This document shows positions 31,581 through 44,200 of a stretch of 64,000 nucleotides of DNA, piece by piece. Numbering within the stretch: position 1 is the first letter of the stretch; every line of letters begins with the position of its first letter. The position numbers and the translations under genes were made by a program. The notes under the pieces are model-generated. The model worked only from the letters and a program-made list of their open reading frames with translations, was not told the origin of the DNA and did no database searches. Source of the DNA: Bromus sterilis (Eukaryota; Streptophyta; Magnoliopsida; Poales; Poaceae); the NCBI GenBank assembly GCA_950022295.1, contig OX465600.1, positions 30,293,282 through 30,357,281 of the forward strand, in the 5' to 3' direction.

Positions 31581-34127
31581 TCTTCGCTTGTGTCCTTTGC
31601 TTATTGCGCCGTAACCATGGATATTCTTCATCGTTTAACAGGGTGCTTGGATCAGCCTTGACTTTGAAGGGAGGAATTTCATGAAACTTTTCATAATCTC
31701 CAGACATGTCTGTCTTGCCCTCCAATCCCACGTTGTCTCTTTTTTCTGAAAGAACTATGTGGCGCTTTGGCTCATCGTATGATGTATTCGCTTCCATACC
31801 TTTTATTTTTCTCGGTTTGGTAGACATGTCCTTCACATAGAAAACCTGCGCCATATCATTGGCTAGGACGAATGGTTCCTCTGTGTACCCAAGATTGTTC
31901 AGATCCACTGTTGTCATTTCCTGATGTGTTCATGTGTAATCTAGTCGTCACACTCCTCCGGGTGTTTGGAGCGCAGACTTTTCTTGTGTTCATCGACATA
32001 CTGGGCCACCAAGATAGAGTTCTGTAGAACTGTGTAGTGTGCTTGAGACCAACAATGTTCGTCCCTGCATATTATTGAGTCCCTTCAAATCGTGCCTTTT
32101 CCAGTCAATCTCCCCTCATACCGCGATTCGGGGAGACCAATCTTCTTCAGGTCAAGAATGAAGTCGACACAAAATCCAGTGACATCCTCTGTTTGATGGC
32201 TCATGGAGATGCTTCCTTCTGGCCTAGCGCGGTTACGAACATATTTCTTTAGGACTCCCATGAACCTCTCAAAGGGGAATATATTGTGTAGAAATACGGG
32301 GCCCAAAATGACAATCTCGTCGACTAGATGAACTAGGACGTGCGCCATGATATTGAAGAAGGATGGTGGGAACATTAGCTCAAAACTGACAAGACATTGC
32401 CCCACATCACTCCTTAGCCTTGGTAGGATTTCTGGATCGATCACCTTCTGAGAGATTGCATTGAGGAATGCACATAGCTTAACAATGGCTAATTAATCGT
32501 TTTCCGGTATTAGCCCCCTCAATGCAACCGGAAGCAGTTGCGTCATAATCACGTGGCAGTCATGAAACTTTAGGTTCTGAAACTTTTTCTCGGCCATATT
32601 TATTATTCCCTTTATATTTGACGAGAAGCCAGACGGGACCTTCATACTGAGCAGGCTTTCAAAGAAGATTTCCTTCTCTTCTTTAGTAAGAGCGTAGCTG
32701 GCAGGACCTTCATACTACTTTGGACGCATGTCATCTTTTTCGTGCAAATGTTGCAGGTCCTCCCGTGCCTCCGGTGTATCTTTTGTCTTCACATACACGC
32801 CCAAGAATCCTAGCAGGTTCACGCTAAGGTTCTTCGTCTTTGAAATGCTTGCCTTTCTTACGACATTGATGGTTGGTCGGAAGAAATCGACGATGCCCCA
32901 GGTACACATTCTTCCTGCAGTTGTCCAAGTATATACTTTTGGTGTTAGCTAAGCAGTGCGTGCATGCATGGTATCCCTTGTTTGTCTGGCCTGGAAGGTT
33001 ACTGAGAGCAGGCCAATTATTGATGGTTACAAACAGCAACACATGCAGGTCGAATTCCTCCTGTTTGTGCTCATCCCACACACGTACACGGTTTCCACTC
33101 CACATCTGTAAAAGTTCTTCAACTAATGGCCTTAGGCACACATCAATGTCGTTTCCGGGTTGCTTAGGGCCTTGGATGAGAATTGGCATCATAATGAACT
33201 TCCGCTTCATGCACATCCAAGGAGAAAGGTTAAACATACATAGAGTCACGGGCCAGGTGCTGTGATTGCTCCTCTGCTCTCCGAAAAGATTAATGCCATC
33301 CGCGCTTAAACCAAACCATATGTTCCTTGGGTCATGTCCAAACTCATCCCGGTACTTTCTCTCGATCTTTCTCCATTGTGACCCATCAGCGGGGTGTCTC
33401 AAATTCCCGCCTTTCTTTTGGTCTTCATTATGCCATCGCAACAACTTCACATGCTCTTTGTTTCTGAACAGACGTTTCAACCGTGGTATTATAGGAGCAT
33501 ACCATATCACCTTGGCAGGAACCCTCTTCCCGCGGGGCTTGCCGTCAACATCACCAGGGTCATCTCGTCTGATCTTATACCGCAATGCACCGGATACCGG
33601 GCATGCGTTCAAATCCTCGTATGCACCGCGGTAGAGGATGCAGTCATTAGGGCATGCATGTATCTTCTGCACCTCCAATCCTAGAGGGCATACGACCTTC
33701 TTTACTGCGTACGTAGTGTCGGGCAATTCGTTATCCTTTGGAAGATTTTCTTAAATATTTTCAGTAGCTTCTCAAATACTTTGTCAGGCACAACATTGTC
33801 TGCTTTCCACTGCAGCAATTCCAGTACATTACCGAGCTTTGTGATGCCCTCTTCGCAATTGGGGTACAACCCTTTTTTGTGATCCTCTAACATGCGATCG
33901 AACTTCAGCTTCTCCTTTACACTTTCACACTGTCTCCTTGCATCAACAATGACCCGGCGGAGATCATCATTGGGCACATCGTACGGTTCCTCTTGATCTT
34001 CAGCTTCCCCCGTTGCAGCATCACCGTATTCAGGGGGAACATAGTTGTCATCATACTCTTCTTCTTCGTTGTCTTCCATCGTAACTCCTATTTCTCCGTG
34101 CTTGGTCCAAACATTATAGTGTGGCAT
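31573..34127 (-). pseudogene. CACTA TNP2-type transposase, decayed (element 1)
   Basis: In order on the minus strand: an acidic N-terminal stretch (34127-33702); the TNP2 core (33726-32824) with 'CPNDCILYRG', 'LRHPADGSQW', 'FGLSADGINLFGEQRSNHST' and 'ILIQGPKQPGNDID'; 32909-32715; a DUF4218-like part (32444-32085: 'MFPPSFFNIMAHVLVHLVDE', 'FPFERFMGVLKKYVRNRARP'); and a DUF4216-like tail (31917-31573). TNP2 proteins bind and cut CACTA ends. A one-base frameshift near 33740 joins the first two pieces. Further stops and frame changes lie near 32820, 32715 and 32495. The upstream end is cut by the LTR starting at 34178. It is not functional as it stands. Confidence 0.85.
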
Positions 34128-34177
34128 GAATCCCTTATAAAGCAGGTGGACGTGAACGGTTTTCCCGTTAGAGTAAG

Positions 34178-35594
34178 TGAAAGTGCAGTATATCGACTAG
34201 AGGGGGGGGGGTGAATGGGATATTTTCAAATATCTTGAGGAATTTCGATTTCCTCAAAACTGAGGCAATACGAAATTGAGGAAACTAAAACTCGAGGAAG
34301 AACAGATGCGATACTAGAGCGAAGGCGTGAATGTAAATCAACCTATTGCATAGCTAAAGTAAGACCGATGCAAGAACTGAGGAATCAGCGCAGAGTAAAC
34401 TCAGAGAGTAAGGCATCGGGATAAGTCATCAGTGCATAAAAATAATGGCTAAGGTTGAAGAAATAGCACCAGGGCACTGAAGACATAGACTTGATGAACC
34501 AGTTCGAGTTGCTGTGACAACTCTATGTCTGGTTGGAGAGGCTGAGATTGAACTCAGAAGACATAGTCTTCACCTTATTCTCTTTGAACTAAAGTCCTCA
34601 GACTCCGTCCAATAACTCAGGTGAATCTTCAAGGTAGACTCCCGAAACCTTCACAGACTCAGTTCACTCAGGGAAGTCACAATTGCATCTTGACTTCCTC
34701 AGACTGATGACTTCTACACCGGCTAGAAGATCACAGCCTTCAAGAGCAAAAAGCTTCGGATCACTCGAACCGACTTCCTCAGAAATGCTCAACTACTTAG
34801 GCTGGTGATTTTCCTCACTTAGGTTCTTCAGTTTCTTCAAGAGGTGGGTTGCTCTCAGATGACCAGTGTCAGTTTTTCTCTCGGAGCAACCAACCCACAA
34901 ATGGGGCTGGGGGCGGCTATTTATAGCCGAGGAGCAACCCTAGGTGAAAGGACATAAACGCCCATGCATGAAATTACATCCATGCCCACCCTTTGGACCA
35001 TTGGATGGATCGGTACCAGCACTCTCCACGTGACACATGGCACGGTCGAAACACTCACTCTCTTTCTTCAGGCGAACTGCACTGGCAGTTTCCTGACTCC
35101 TCAACCGAAGACAAATTCCTCAGTGTCGTGAAGAACATCGTCTCAGACACCCGACGAATTGAACTTCTACTGCAGGAGATTTCTCTGGGTTTTCTTCAGG
35201 ATTTCTAATTGAGCACTTCCTCAGAAATACAGAACTCATTTCCTCAACCCCTCCAACAGTGCGATGTTTTCTTACGACTCAAAAAGTATAAAAAGTCTTA
35301 GCGAAGACTACGCTTCAACTTCGTCTTCAGCGTGAACGTCTTCAGGATCTTGTACTGCTTCAGCTTCAGCCGAACGCTTCAGGATCCTGATTCCTCAGGA
35401 TTTCGCACAACTTCAGTCTTCAGGAAACACACCGATTTGTTCCATGTTCCTCAACATTTTGGGGGGTCGACAACGGTGGTTAACCTCATCCTCAGGGACT
35501 GTTTTCCTGTGTATACTCACAAACACATCAGGCCCTTAACCGTTTTGTCATCAAATACTCCAAAACCTCAAAGGGTGCACTAGATGCACTTACA
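34178..35594 (-). mobile_element. LTR (3' LTR of a minus-strand retroelement)
   Basis: On the minus strand it starts TGTAAGTGCATCTAGTGCAC (35594) and ends ...ACTGCACTTTCA (34178), 1417 bp with TG..CA ends. The bases before its start, aaaaagggggat on the minus strand, are a polypurine tract, so this is the 3' LTR and the internal domain lies to the right. It resembles the Triticeae family whose LTR begins TGTAAGTGCATCTAG; I would place it near 'Erika', from memory. It inserted into the 5' part of the CACTA. Confidence 0.75.
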
Positions 35595-36467
35595 ATCCCC
35601 CTTTTTGGTGATTTGATGACAATCAGGTTAAAGCTTCAACGGGATATAATAAGTAATTTTGAGGAATTAAAAACTTTGAAGAAAACTATTCATCGTTTCC
35701 ATATATAGAGATGCCCCCCCTGAGTATATGCAGGTTTTGAAGAACAGGTAGAATATTTTTGAAAATCATGAGGAGCTCCCCCTATATCCTGGATTATTTG
35801 AAACAACGCAACATATGAAATAACTGAGAAGTCAATAATAGCACTGAGTAAAGTGGTTGCTGAGGAATATCATGAGTAATAGATAAACTTGAGGAATATC
35901 ATGAGGTAACTTAATAGTATCAGAAATCACACAAAATATCAGTACAACTCATTACAAAAATGATCTGAAGAACGAGAGTTGTAACCGAGGAACCCCAAGA
36001 AAACCCGTTTGAAGACAACTAAATTTCTCCCCCTTTGTCATTAAATGAACAAAAAGGAGAGACTATAGCTAACGTTCCAGAAGTAGTGCCTCAGGGCTGA
36101 GCATCAGGTCGAAGGCACGCCGTTGCAGTGTGAGGACAAGCCGTAGTGTCTTCAACTTCTTCAGGGGAGAATTCTTGCGCTGAACAAAAGGAGTCCATCG
36201 CCAGAGGTGGGGTCTTGCTCTTGGTGAACTGACAAGCAGGCCGAATCTCAGGAAGTTGAGGTTGTCTGAGGCCAAGCTTGGCGAGATCTTCAGGAGTAAT
36301 GACTTCAGTCAAAAGAGCATCAAGTCGCTGAAATGCATGATGAGCATACTGATGAACTTTCTTCTGAGTAGTATGCATCTGCGCCATATAGCTAAGAATG
36401 TCTCCAATTTGTCGCTTCGTCCAGTCATGACTACGATCCACTTTATGATGCAGACTGATGAGGAGCT
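35595..36467 (-). mobile_element. Internal remnant of the same LTR element
   Basis: It follows the polypurine tract at about 35595-35606. It includes a minus-strand open frame (within 36492-36091) with 'ISLHHKVDRSHDWTKRQIGD', a stretch common near the 3' end of non-autonomous Triticeae retroelements. No reverse transcriptase or integrase is present. The remainder is cut off by the Gypsy LTR that starts at 36468. Confidence 0.55.
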
Positions 36468-37021
36468 TGTCGGGGGGATGGATCAGACCCATAGACCCGG
36501 CATTAGAAACCTCTGGGCCGACTTACATTTGAAGGCCCACGAAGAAGACCCGGCCAGGAGTCTGACGTGCCAAGCGTGAAGATTGAAGCCCTAGAAGGAA
36601 TTCGACTTACCTTGAATAGCACGTAGAAAACTTGTAAAGTAGAATAGAACTCCACATCGTGTAGGAGTCGGACTCTCGGAATCCCGGGACCCGACACCTT
36701 TATAAGCCGAGGTCCACGGGAGCCAGAGCCAGAACTTACCTCAAGCCAGGACTAGAAAACTCGTGCTAAAACCTAGATCTCCACGAGACTAAGGTTGCGA
36801 AACATCATCACTGTAATCGATAAGATCGGCTCTTTCTATTGAGGAGTCGATCCCACAATAGTCAAGAAGAAGGAGTAGGTCTTTACCGCATCGACGGGGC
36901 CGAACCTGGGTAAACCGCCGAGTCTCGTGTCTATGTCGACTCTCTCCTCGAATTCGCCTCGCAGCAAAGGTCCCATGATAAGTTCGACTCTACGGACATC
37001 TGTCGTGACTTTCCCACGACA
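36468..37021 (+). mobile_element. Gypsy-type 5' LTR
   Basis: Starts TGTCGGGGGGATGGATC and ends ttcccacgaca (554 bp), with TGTCG/CGACA inverted ends. A TATAA at about 36701 could be its promoter. It is followed at once by a primer-binding site. The 3' partner LTR is not in the window. Confidence 0.8.
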
Positions 37022-37023
37022 GT

Positions 37024-37041
37024 TGGCGCCCACCGTGGGGC
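37024..37041 (+). promoter_or_regulatory. Primer-binding site, tRNA-Lys type
   Basis: TGGCGCCCACCGTGGGGC is the complement of the 3' end of plant tRNA-Lys including CCA. It lies 2 bases after the LTR end, so it fixes the LTR boundary and the plus orientation. Confidence 0.85.
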
Positions 37042-37130
37042 CTGCGCTCGCAGGTGTTGAGTTTCTAGGGGGAGCCCTGCAAGGTACAGAAGGATTCGTC
37101 GCTAGGCGAATCACCTGAAGTCGGAGCGGG

Positions 37131-40100
37131 ATGCTCTACATCGACGACACCACATGGGGTCCGGAAGCCGACTTCATCGAGTCTGGTTATCAGATCCCAG
37201 TCGGCTCCATCCACCTTTTTATCGGTGGATTAAACAGATTGGAGCCAGAACCGGATCACTATGCCCCTACTGAAGCAGCAAGCCGGTTACTTGTCGGCTC
37301 CGGTCGCTCCTTTATCGGGTTCATTAACGAACCCCCGAAGTTGGCACACTCCGTCGAGACCTTGACGGATGATGACTCGGCGGAACTCCCTGAACAAGAC
37401 GAAGTCCGTGTGGAAACGCCAAGACAATCATCAATTAGGTCATACGGCCTGAAAAACGCAGGAGCCTGATGTCACGAGATTTACTTCTCGCCCCTCGTTG
37501 GTTACCCAAAGTGGAAGGTTGAGATGTAGCGTAGCAGCAAATTTCCCTTAGCGAAGATGCTAAGGTTTAGATTATCTCCAGTAGGACTCCAACAAATACA
37601 AGAATGTGGTGAAGTGAACAATGGCGTTGTTCACAACTCAGGGTTGCTTACTTCACCTGGACCTGCACACACAACAAATAACTTTGCTTCCCAACGAGTA
37701 CAGAGGAGTTGTCAATTCCTCCGGCCTTGTTGTTTACAAAGGATAAAACGCATAGGATAATAATGATAGTGATAGCAACGGAAAAGTAAATAAAGCAGTA
37801 AATTGATAGTGGCTGTAAACAATATTAGAAATATGGACCGGGGTCCTATGATGTTCACTAGTAATGTCTCTTCCAAAAGACGATAAAATAGCCATGCGAG
37901 GTAAACAAATTACAGCTGGACAATTGACATGATTATGTGCGCAAACTAATGCTAATTATGCTATAAAGAAAGGAAGAGACTCAAAAGCATGGGAGGTACG
38001 CCAAGACAAGTAGACCGAAATCCATCTGCATCTACCTACTAATCATCCACCTTGAGATGTCTATCCAGAACATCTCGCTGGTATTAAGTTGCGAATCCCA
38101 CCCAAAGTGTAAACTCAAAGCAACAGACAACTGCATTAAAGAACTTTGCGTAAAGTAAACAATCCTTGCACCTGCAAGTACAAGCACCGTTGTTTTCCCC
38201 CTTGTGGCAACAACACATCCCCTAGACTCATGTTTCTGTCACTCAAGCTAGTCATCGGGGGGCATGAACCCACAATCATGCATAACGCTCCCTCTTGGAG
38301 TCACTACCTACTACTTGGCCAAAGCAATAAACAACAACGGAGAACATGCAAGAATTACTCAAGAACATAAATATAAAAGAGGAGAATCAAATATATTACT
38401 CAAAAAAAATCTGAACATAATCTCATAATCCATCGGATCTCAGCAAACTCAGCATAGCAACAACAGAAATATTACATATGTGCCTCGATCATGTAGGGCA
38501 ACTCACGAGGTCTAATCCATGAAGAACAAAGAGGGGAGGAGAACATCACGTAGCTACTGATCATAGACCCATGGTCCAAGGTGGATTACTCACGGTTCAT
38601 CCGGGAAGCATCCATGGTGGTGGAGAAGCTCCCGGAGGTGGTTCCTCCCTCCGGCAGGGTGCCGGGAAGAGGTCTTCTGGTTCTCCCGATCTTGGAAGCG
38701 CGGCGGCGGCGGAACAGAGGAGAGATCGCGAAAAAGGTTTCCCGTCTCGGGGTTTTTGCGTCACGGGGAATAAATAGGCGAAGGGGGGCAGCCAGGGGGC
38801 CCACCAGGGGTCCAGGCGGCCCCTGGCGCGGCCCCACCCTGGGGCGCGCCGGGAGGGCGCCTGGGCCCCTGGTGGGTCCCCTCTGCCCCCCCTTGGTGAT
38901 TCCGGAAGCTTCCTGTACGCTGATTTTTTATTGGATTTTCCCGAATTTTTGGAGCACTTTTAATATGGGGGAAACCTGAAACAGAAAAACAACAGAAAAC
39001 AGGAACTGGCACTGGGGTGCACTGAGTTAATAGGTTAGTCCAAATATGATCAAAAGTGTATGGAAGTTCATCAATATCATAGAAATATCACACAAAAGAG
39101 GCATGGAGCAAGCAGGAATTATAGATACGTTTTGGATGTATCAGAGCCACCTACCGTCGGGTAGGGCAGAGCTACTTCGAAAAGCAAATAAATCGAAACG
39201 TGCATACTTGTGCGGATGACATGTTCGGATCCCAGTTAACTGACTCACTACAAGTTTCTCTCGAAGAGACGAGTCGGCCTGATATTGCCCCCCATCACGC
39301 CTTCGTCGGGTTTATTGGCGAGTTCCTAGAACAGGAGCGTTCTGACAGAACCCCAAACCACGATAAGGATGGATTCTCCGACGCCGACTCATACCAAGAA
39401 GAAAACAAATACTCAGACACCGGATCAATTCGATCCATCGGGGAAGGCAGACTTGGATCCAATCCAGCAGAATACGACCCAGACGCTCCCTACTTCAACA
39501 AATCAGCTCATGAGACACATGCCAATGCTGACACCACCAAAAATCCATCAAAAACGAAAACGGCTCGGAACCGCGAACCACCAATGTGTGGCAGCGACTG
39601 AGCCGGAACAGAGCTGACTTTGACGAAGAATTAGAAGAAAACCAGAAAAAGGCCATGATGCTACAAGAAGAGATAACCTAGGAACATAAAAGTCTCACAG
39701 AGGTACAAGATCGACTTCCACAGGAGTTACGTCATGACAAGGTTCTGGAGCCGATAGGCCTTCGGCTTACACCGATAACCAACGCGCTAAGACGCATAAA
39801 GGAGGTAGCCGAGGACCTAAAGGGACTCGTGGATGCCGTCGCCAGATATGTTGAGTCCAGTGAAGCCAAATATGAGGAGTCCCAACTTCAATTTCGTACC
39901 CACCACAGAAAACGCAGGCACAACCTGACCTCGCAGGAATTAGGTAGCAACCACTCCCAGAGACATGGACGACCACCAAGGAAGGAAAAAAGGCACCGGG
40001 ATTGTGACAAAGCTATGAAAGAAGTTTGCCAAAAACATTCCGGACCGGGTCGCCTCGCTAACCACACCTGGGAGCAGTGCTACTTCATACAGGAGTACAG

Positions 40101-40203
40101 ACGCCAAATCGAGAAAAACATTCTAGAGGCGAGTCAGTATGATGATAGCCTAACCGGCTCACACAACCAAAAGAGGTCAAGACCATGGGCTCGTCCGCAA
40201 TAG
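37131..40203 (+). pseudogene. Gypsy gag-like region, split by a solo LTR
   Basis: The first part (37131 to about 37466, 'MLYIDDTTWGPEADFIESGY') is interrupted by the 37467-39143 LTR and resumes at 39149. Later parts are 39200-39601 and about 39640-40203. The last contains a coiled region and ends with 'GRLANHTWEQCYFIQEYRRQ', a typical tail before the zinc knuckle in Gypsy gag. There is an in-frame stop near 39601 and others (for example 39679). No protease, reverse transcriptase or integrase follows, so this looks like a gag-only, non-autonomous element. Confidence 0.65.
37467..39143 (-). mobile_element. Solo LTR, 1677 bp, with GAGCC target duplication
   Basis: The sequence has TG..CA ends (tgatgtcacgag ... 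gatgtatca) and 5-bp duplications GAGCC at 37462-37466 and 39144-39148. Read on the minus strand it begins TGATACATCC and has a CTATTTATT box at about 38770, consistent with a Gypsy LTR of the Fatima/Sabrina/Wham kind (name uncertain). No internal domain or second LTR remains, so it is the product of LTR-LTR recombination. Its GC-rich leader (38600-38900) gives several spurious open frames. Confidence 0.9.
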
Positions 40204-40414
40204 AGAGTCGATCCGGGTTATCAAAACCCAGGAAACACGCCAAGGGACAAGACACCCCAACAACTTATTACACTAAAGTATAAAAACTGCTCACTAAAGC
40301 CTATCGACTCGTGAGAAAACGAAGAAGCTGGTAGCCCATGTACTTATCACCAAGTGAAAGGACACGGGATATCATACAACTCCGTCCCTACTACATCCAC
40401 AGTCGTCAAAAAAA

Positions 40415-40596
40415 AAGTCGACACTCGTCGCACCGGCTCTCACCATATAAACATAAGTCGACATTCGTCACACTAGCTCTTGCCACTATAGTAAATATAA
40501 GTCGACATTCGTCGCATTGGCTATCGCCGCACTTCAAAAAAGCCGACTCACTTCGCAATAGGCCATCACCGTTTAAAATATAAGTCGATTTTCTAA
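40415..40596. repeat. Tandem repeat, 40-44 bp period, near the Gypsy 3' side
   Basis: Units starting at 40415, 40455, 40499, 40540 and 40582 share aagtcgac(a)(t)tcgtcgca and a ggct(c/a)tc.cca tail. The array ends abruptly where CACTA subterminal repeats begin. Confidence 0.75.
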
Positions 40597-40790
40597 AGTT
40601 TAGCAGTAGCGCGCTCTGACAGAGGCCGCTACTGCTAAAACTTAGAGTGAGTGACCCGCTTAAGTTTAGCAGTAGCGCGCTCTGACAGGGCCCGCTACTG
40701 CTAAAACTTAGCAGTAGCGCTCGCTTTCAGGGCCCGCTACTGCTAAACCTTAGCAGTAGCGCGCGCTATCAGGGCCCGCTACTGATATTT
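40596..40790. repeat. Subterminal repeats of CACTA element 2 (left side)
   Basis: Alternating 'tttagcagtagcgcgc' and 'gcccgctactgctaaa' modules occur at least four times, as inverted pairs able to form hairpins. They match the modules at the right end (45355-45600). The left CACTA terminus itself is missing. Confidence 0.85.
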
Positions 40791-40906
40791 CTGGCATTTT
40801 TTCCCTCTTCCATTTCCTTTTTAATTTTTTTACTGTTCTGACCCCTTTTTTATTTTTTAACACGATTTGACCCCGTTTCAAATTTTTAACAGGATCTAAC
40901 CCTTTT

Positions 40907-40935
40907 TAGACACGCCAATCATCGTGGCGTGTCTA
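40907..40935. repeat. Perfect 11-bp-arm hairpin
   Basis: tagacacgcca and tggcgtgtcta flank a 7-base loop. A partial relative, cggcgtgtctac, follows at about 40960. It lies inside CACTA element 2, between the subterminal repeats and the tRNA-like sequence. Confidence 0.8.
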
Positions 40936-41043
40936 CTCAACATAGAAACGGCATAGGCCTCGGCGTGTCTACGTTGCATTTTTTTGCAGAACACACCCTA
41001 TCTTTATATTTAACACGCGCATGTACCCCTCTCCAAAAATAAA

Positions 41044-41116
41044 GGGAGAGTCGGAACTCGAACACGGGACCTCTTGCTAAGCACGCCATGCCTCAAACCA
41101 ACGCGCTACAAGGCAC
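41044..41116 (-). ncRNA. tRNA-like sequence (pseudo-tRNA) inside CACTA element 2
   Basis: The minus strand reads a D-arm/box A-like 'TAGCGCGTTGG', an anticodon-arm-sized stretch, and a box B-like 'GTTCGAGTTCC' at about the right spacing. The T stem does not pair well and the acceptor stem is incomplete. It is therefore a decayed or tRNA-derived (SINE-like) sequence rather than a working tRNA gene. Confidence 0.4.
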
Positions 41117-41268
41117 GCGCGCATTTTTTTCCCTCTTCCATTTTCAGATACAATTTATATAATGTATATTTAACAGCAGCAATATATAATTTGACCGATC
41201 GATAACGCGGTTAAAGTGCAAGTATACAAAATAGATACATATATAGATTACAACATACATTTAGTTTC

Positions 41269-44200
41269 TCAGCGTCGAAGACGTTTCTTAGTGATTAGTT
41301 TCTTTCCTTTTTTGTTCGTTTCAGAATAATTTAGGCCCTCGTTGTGACTTTTCCTTTTCCATGGAGTACAATCTTTCATAGGTAATGTAGTCTTCATTCT
41401 TCTTTTGACATATGCTTCATCGTCGTCGCCATCTTCCCTCATCGGGTTGCCGTACTGGTCATAGTCTTCTATGTTGGCGACTCCATCCATTCCGACGATG
41501 TTTCTTTTTCCTCTCCTCACGACAACACGGCTGGGATTGCTCGGGTCGGTTATGTAGAAACATTGTGTCACGTGCTTAGCGTGTATCCATGGCTCATTTT
41601 TGGCTATGACGTTCACGGTAGAGCTCTTGGTGTCGGGTATAGACATAGTAGTGAAATACCGGTTTTCTCTTTCGACATTCTTAGCCCATCTGACACGGAA
41701 CATCGTCGCATTGTGTAGTCCAGAGTAGTTAAGCTCTCAGATCTCTTCGACCCTTCCGTAATATCTTTCAGTTGAGCCGTTGTCGTCAGTCATGCATTCT
41801 ATCGTCACCCCCGAGTTCTGGAAATCACTTTTCATATCTCTGGCCTCCGTATAGAACGTGTATCCGTTTATATCGTATGCCTGATAGGTGAGGAAGTTGA
41901 CAGCAGGGCCATGTGCTAAGGCGTATATGAGCAATGCGTCTGTAGACCCCTCTTCCGGGGGATTGGCAAGAACATGCTCTTTGAACCAAGGCAAGAAAGT
42001 GGAGTTGTGCTCTCTAGTAACTTCGGCGTCCGTCTTGCGTAGGCCCTGGTCATGGTACTTCTTGGCAATGCTTTCTTTATGCAGTGTCACGAAAGGGTCT
42101 ACCACGTCAAGATGTTGTAGCACTACTAAGTTTGCCCTGTCAAAGTCATTGCGTCGATCCGAGTGGTCGACATGCAGTTCCCTCCGACCGTTGGTGTGAC
42201 CTTCTCCTCCGAGCCTCCCATGGTGCTTGTTAACGGGCAAACCAACAACAGGGACGTCGTCATCTCCGTTGCTTAGATAATTCTCGCAGAAAGAGATGCA
42301 CTCTTGTGTCAGATAGCCCTGTACGATGCTTCCATCTGGTCGGGACATGTTACGAACGAATCCTTTGATGACCCCATTCATCCTCTCGAACGGCATCATG
42401 TTGTGCAGGTATGACGGGCCAAGGTCGATGATGTCGTCCACAATGTGGACACACAGATGCACCATGACGTCAAAGAACGCGGGCGGGAAGTACATCTCGA
42501 GCTCACATAGTATGACAACAATCTCTTCCTGTAGCCTTGTGAGTTGCTTCGAACTGATCGACTTTCGAGAGATAACATCGAAAAAATTACAGAAACCAGT
42601 AAGCGTGTCACGGACGTGCTTGTCCATTATCCCTCTAAGGGCAACCGGTAGTATTTGCGTCATCATCACGTGACAGTCATGAGACTTCATCCCGCTGAAC
42701 CTTTTTTCTGCATGTCTAGATATCTGCTTATCTTCCCACAGTAACCGGAACTAACTTTGATTCCGGTAAGACACTTGAAAAATTGATCGATCTCCTTCGT
42801 ATTGAAGGTGAAGCAAGAAGGGGGGCAATATTTCTCTTCCTTCTTCTTTACTTTTTTCCCCGCCTGCTGTCCCCCGCCTCTGTCTCGGCCGTTTTACGGG
42901 GCATGTGGAGATCTGCCCTTATTTCCAAATCTTCCAAGTCTCTTCTTGCCTTCGGCCCATCCTTGGTCTTCTCCGGCATGTTCATCAGTGTGCCAAGCAA
43001 ACTCTCGAGAACATTCTTCGTGATATGCATTTGATCAAGACAATGAGGTGTATCGAGTTTGGGCCAGTACTCCAAGTCCCAGAAAACAGACCTTGTTTTC
43101 CATACCTTCAGCAGCGGCTCCGGTTTTTTCATCTTTCCAGGCGCGGGGCACTCTTTCCAGTTTTTCAGCAACTCATCAATTTCGGCGCCGCTCCTCTTAC
43201 GTGGAGGTCCTCGATACTCAGCCTCACCATTGAATAGATCTCCACGGTTTCTCCACGGGTCATTCTTCTCGAGCCATCTTCGATGCCCCATGTACACGAT
43301 TTTCGTAGACCCACCATCTTTCGTTAGCTGCTGAGACGTTGTATCATCCATGCACCTCGTGCATCCGCAATATCCATGGCACACCTGGCCTGATACATAT
43401 CCGTAACCGAGATAATCGTGCACCGTCGTCAGCACTGCGGCTTTCATATAGAAATATTCATTTTCGAAAGCGTCCCATGTCTTGACTGGTGATTTCCATA
43501 ACATTTCTAGCTCCTCTTTCAATAGCTCGAGATATAGATTAATATTATTTCCCGGCTGTTTCGGCCCTTGAATCAAAATGCTCATGTGTATGTACTTTGT
43601 CTTCATGCACTTCCACGGGGGAATGTTGTACATCCATACAAACACGGGCCATGTGCTATGGTTGGTGTTCTGCTTGCCAAACGGATTCATGCCATCTGAA
43701 CTCACGCCAAGCATGACGTTCCTTGGATCAAGATGAAATCCATATTCGGCGTTCAACGCTCTCCACTGGCTTCCATCCACAGGGTGTCTCATCTTCGGAT
43801 CATCTCCATCATCGGGCACCTTCCTGACCGCGTGCCACCGCATGAGCTCAGCTTCCTTAGGATCTACGAAATAACGCTGCAGAAGAGGAGTGATCGGAAA
43901 GTACCGTACAACTTTCTGAGGAGATTTCTTTCCGGCCTTCTTGTATCTATCAGCATTGCACACCGGACAACTGGTTTTTTCTGCGTTCTCGTTCCGATAA
44001 ATGATGCAATCGTTGATGCATGCATGGTATCTAATGTGCGGCAGATCAAGAGGGCACACAATCTTCTTGGCCTCATCGATACTAGTAGGACAAAGGTTCC
44101 CCGGGGGAAGAACTGTCTTGTTTAGATACTTGAGATGATCATCGAGGCTTTTGTCGCTCCATTTGTTTTTAGCCTTCATCTTTATAAGTTCGAGCGTGAA

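Noticed and set aside
40265..40300. Two 'cactaaag' sequences considered as the missing left end of CACTA element 2
   Set aside because: They do not continue into the terminus seen at 45618 (CACTACTAGGGAAAAGC) and lie outside the subterminal repeats.
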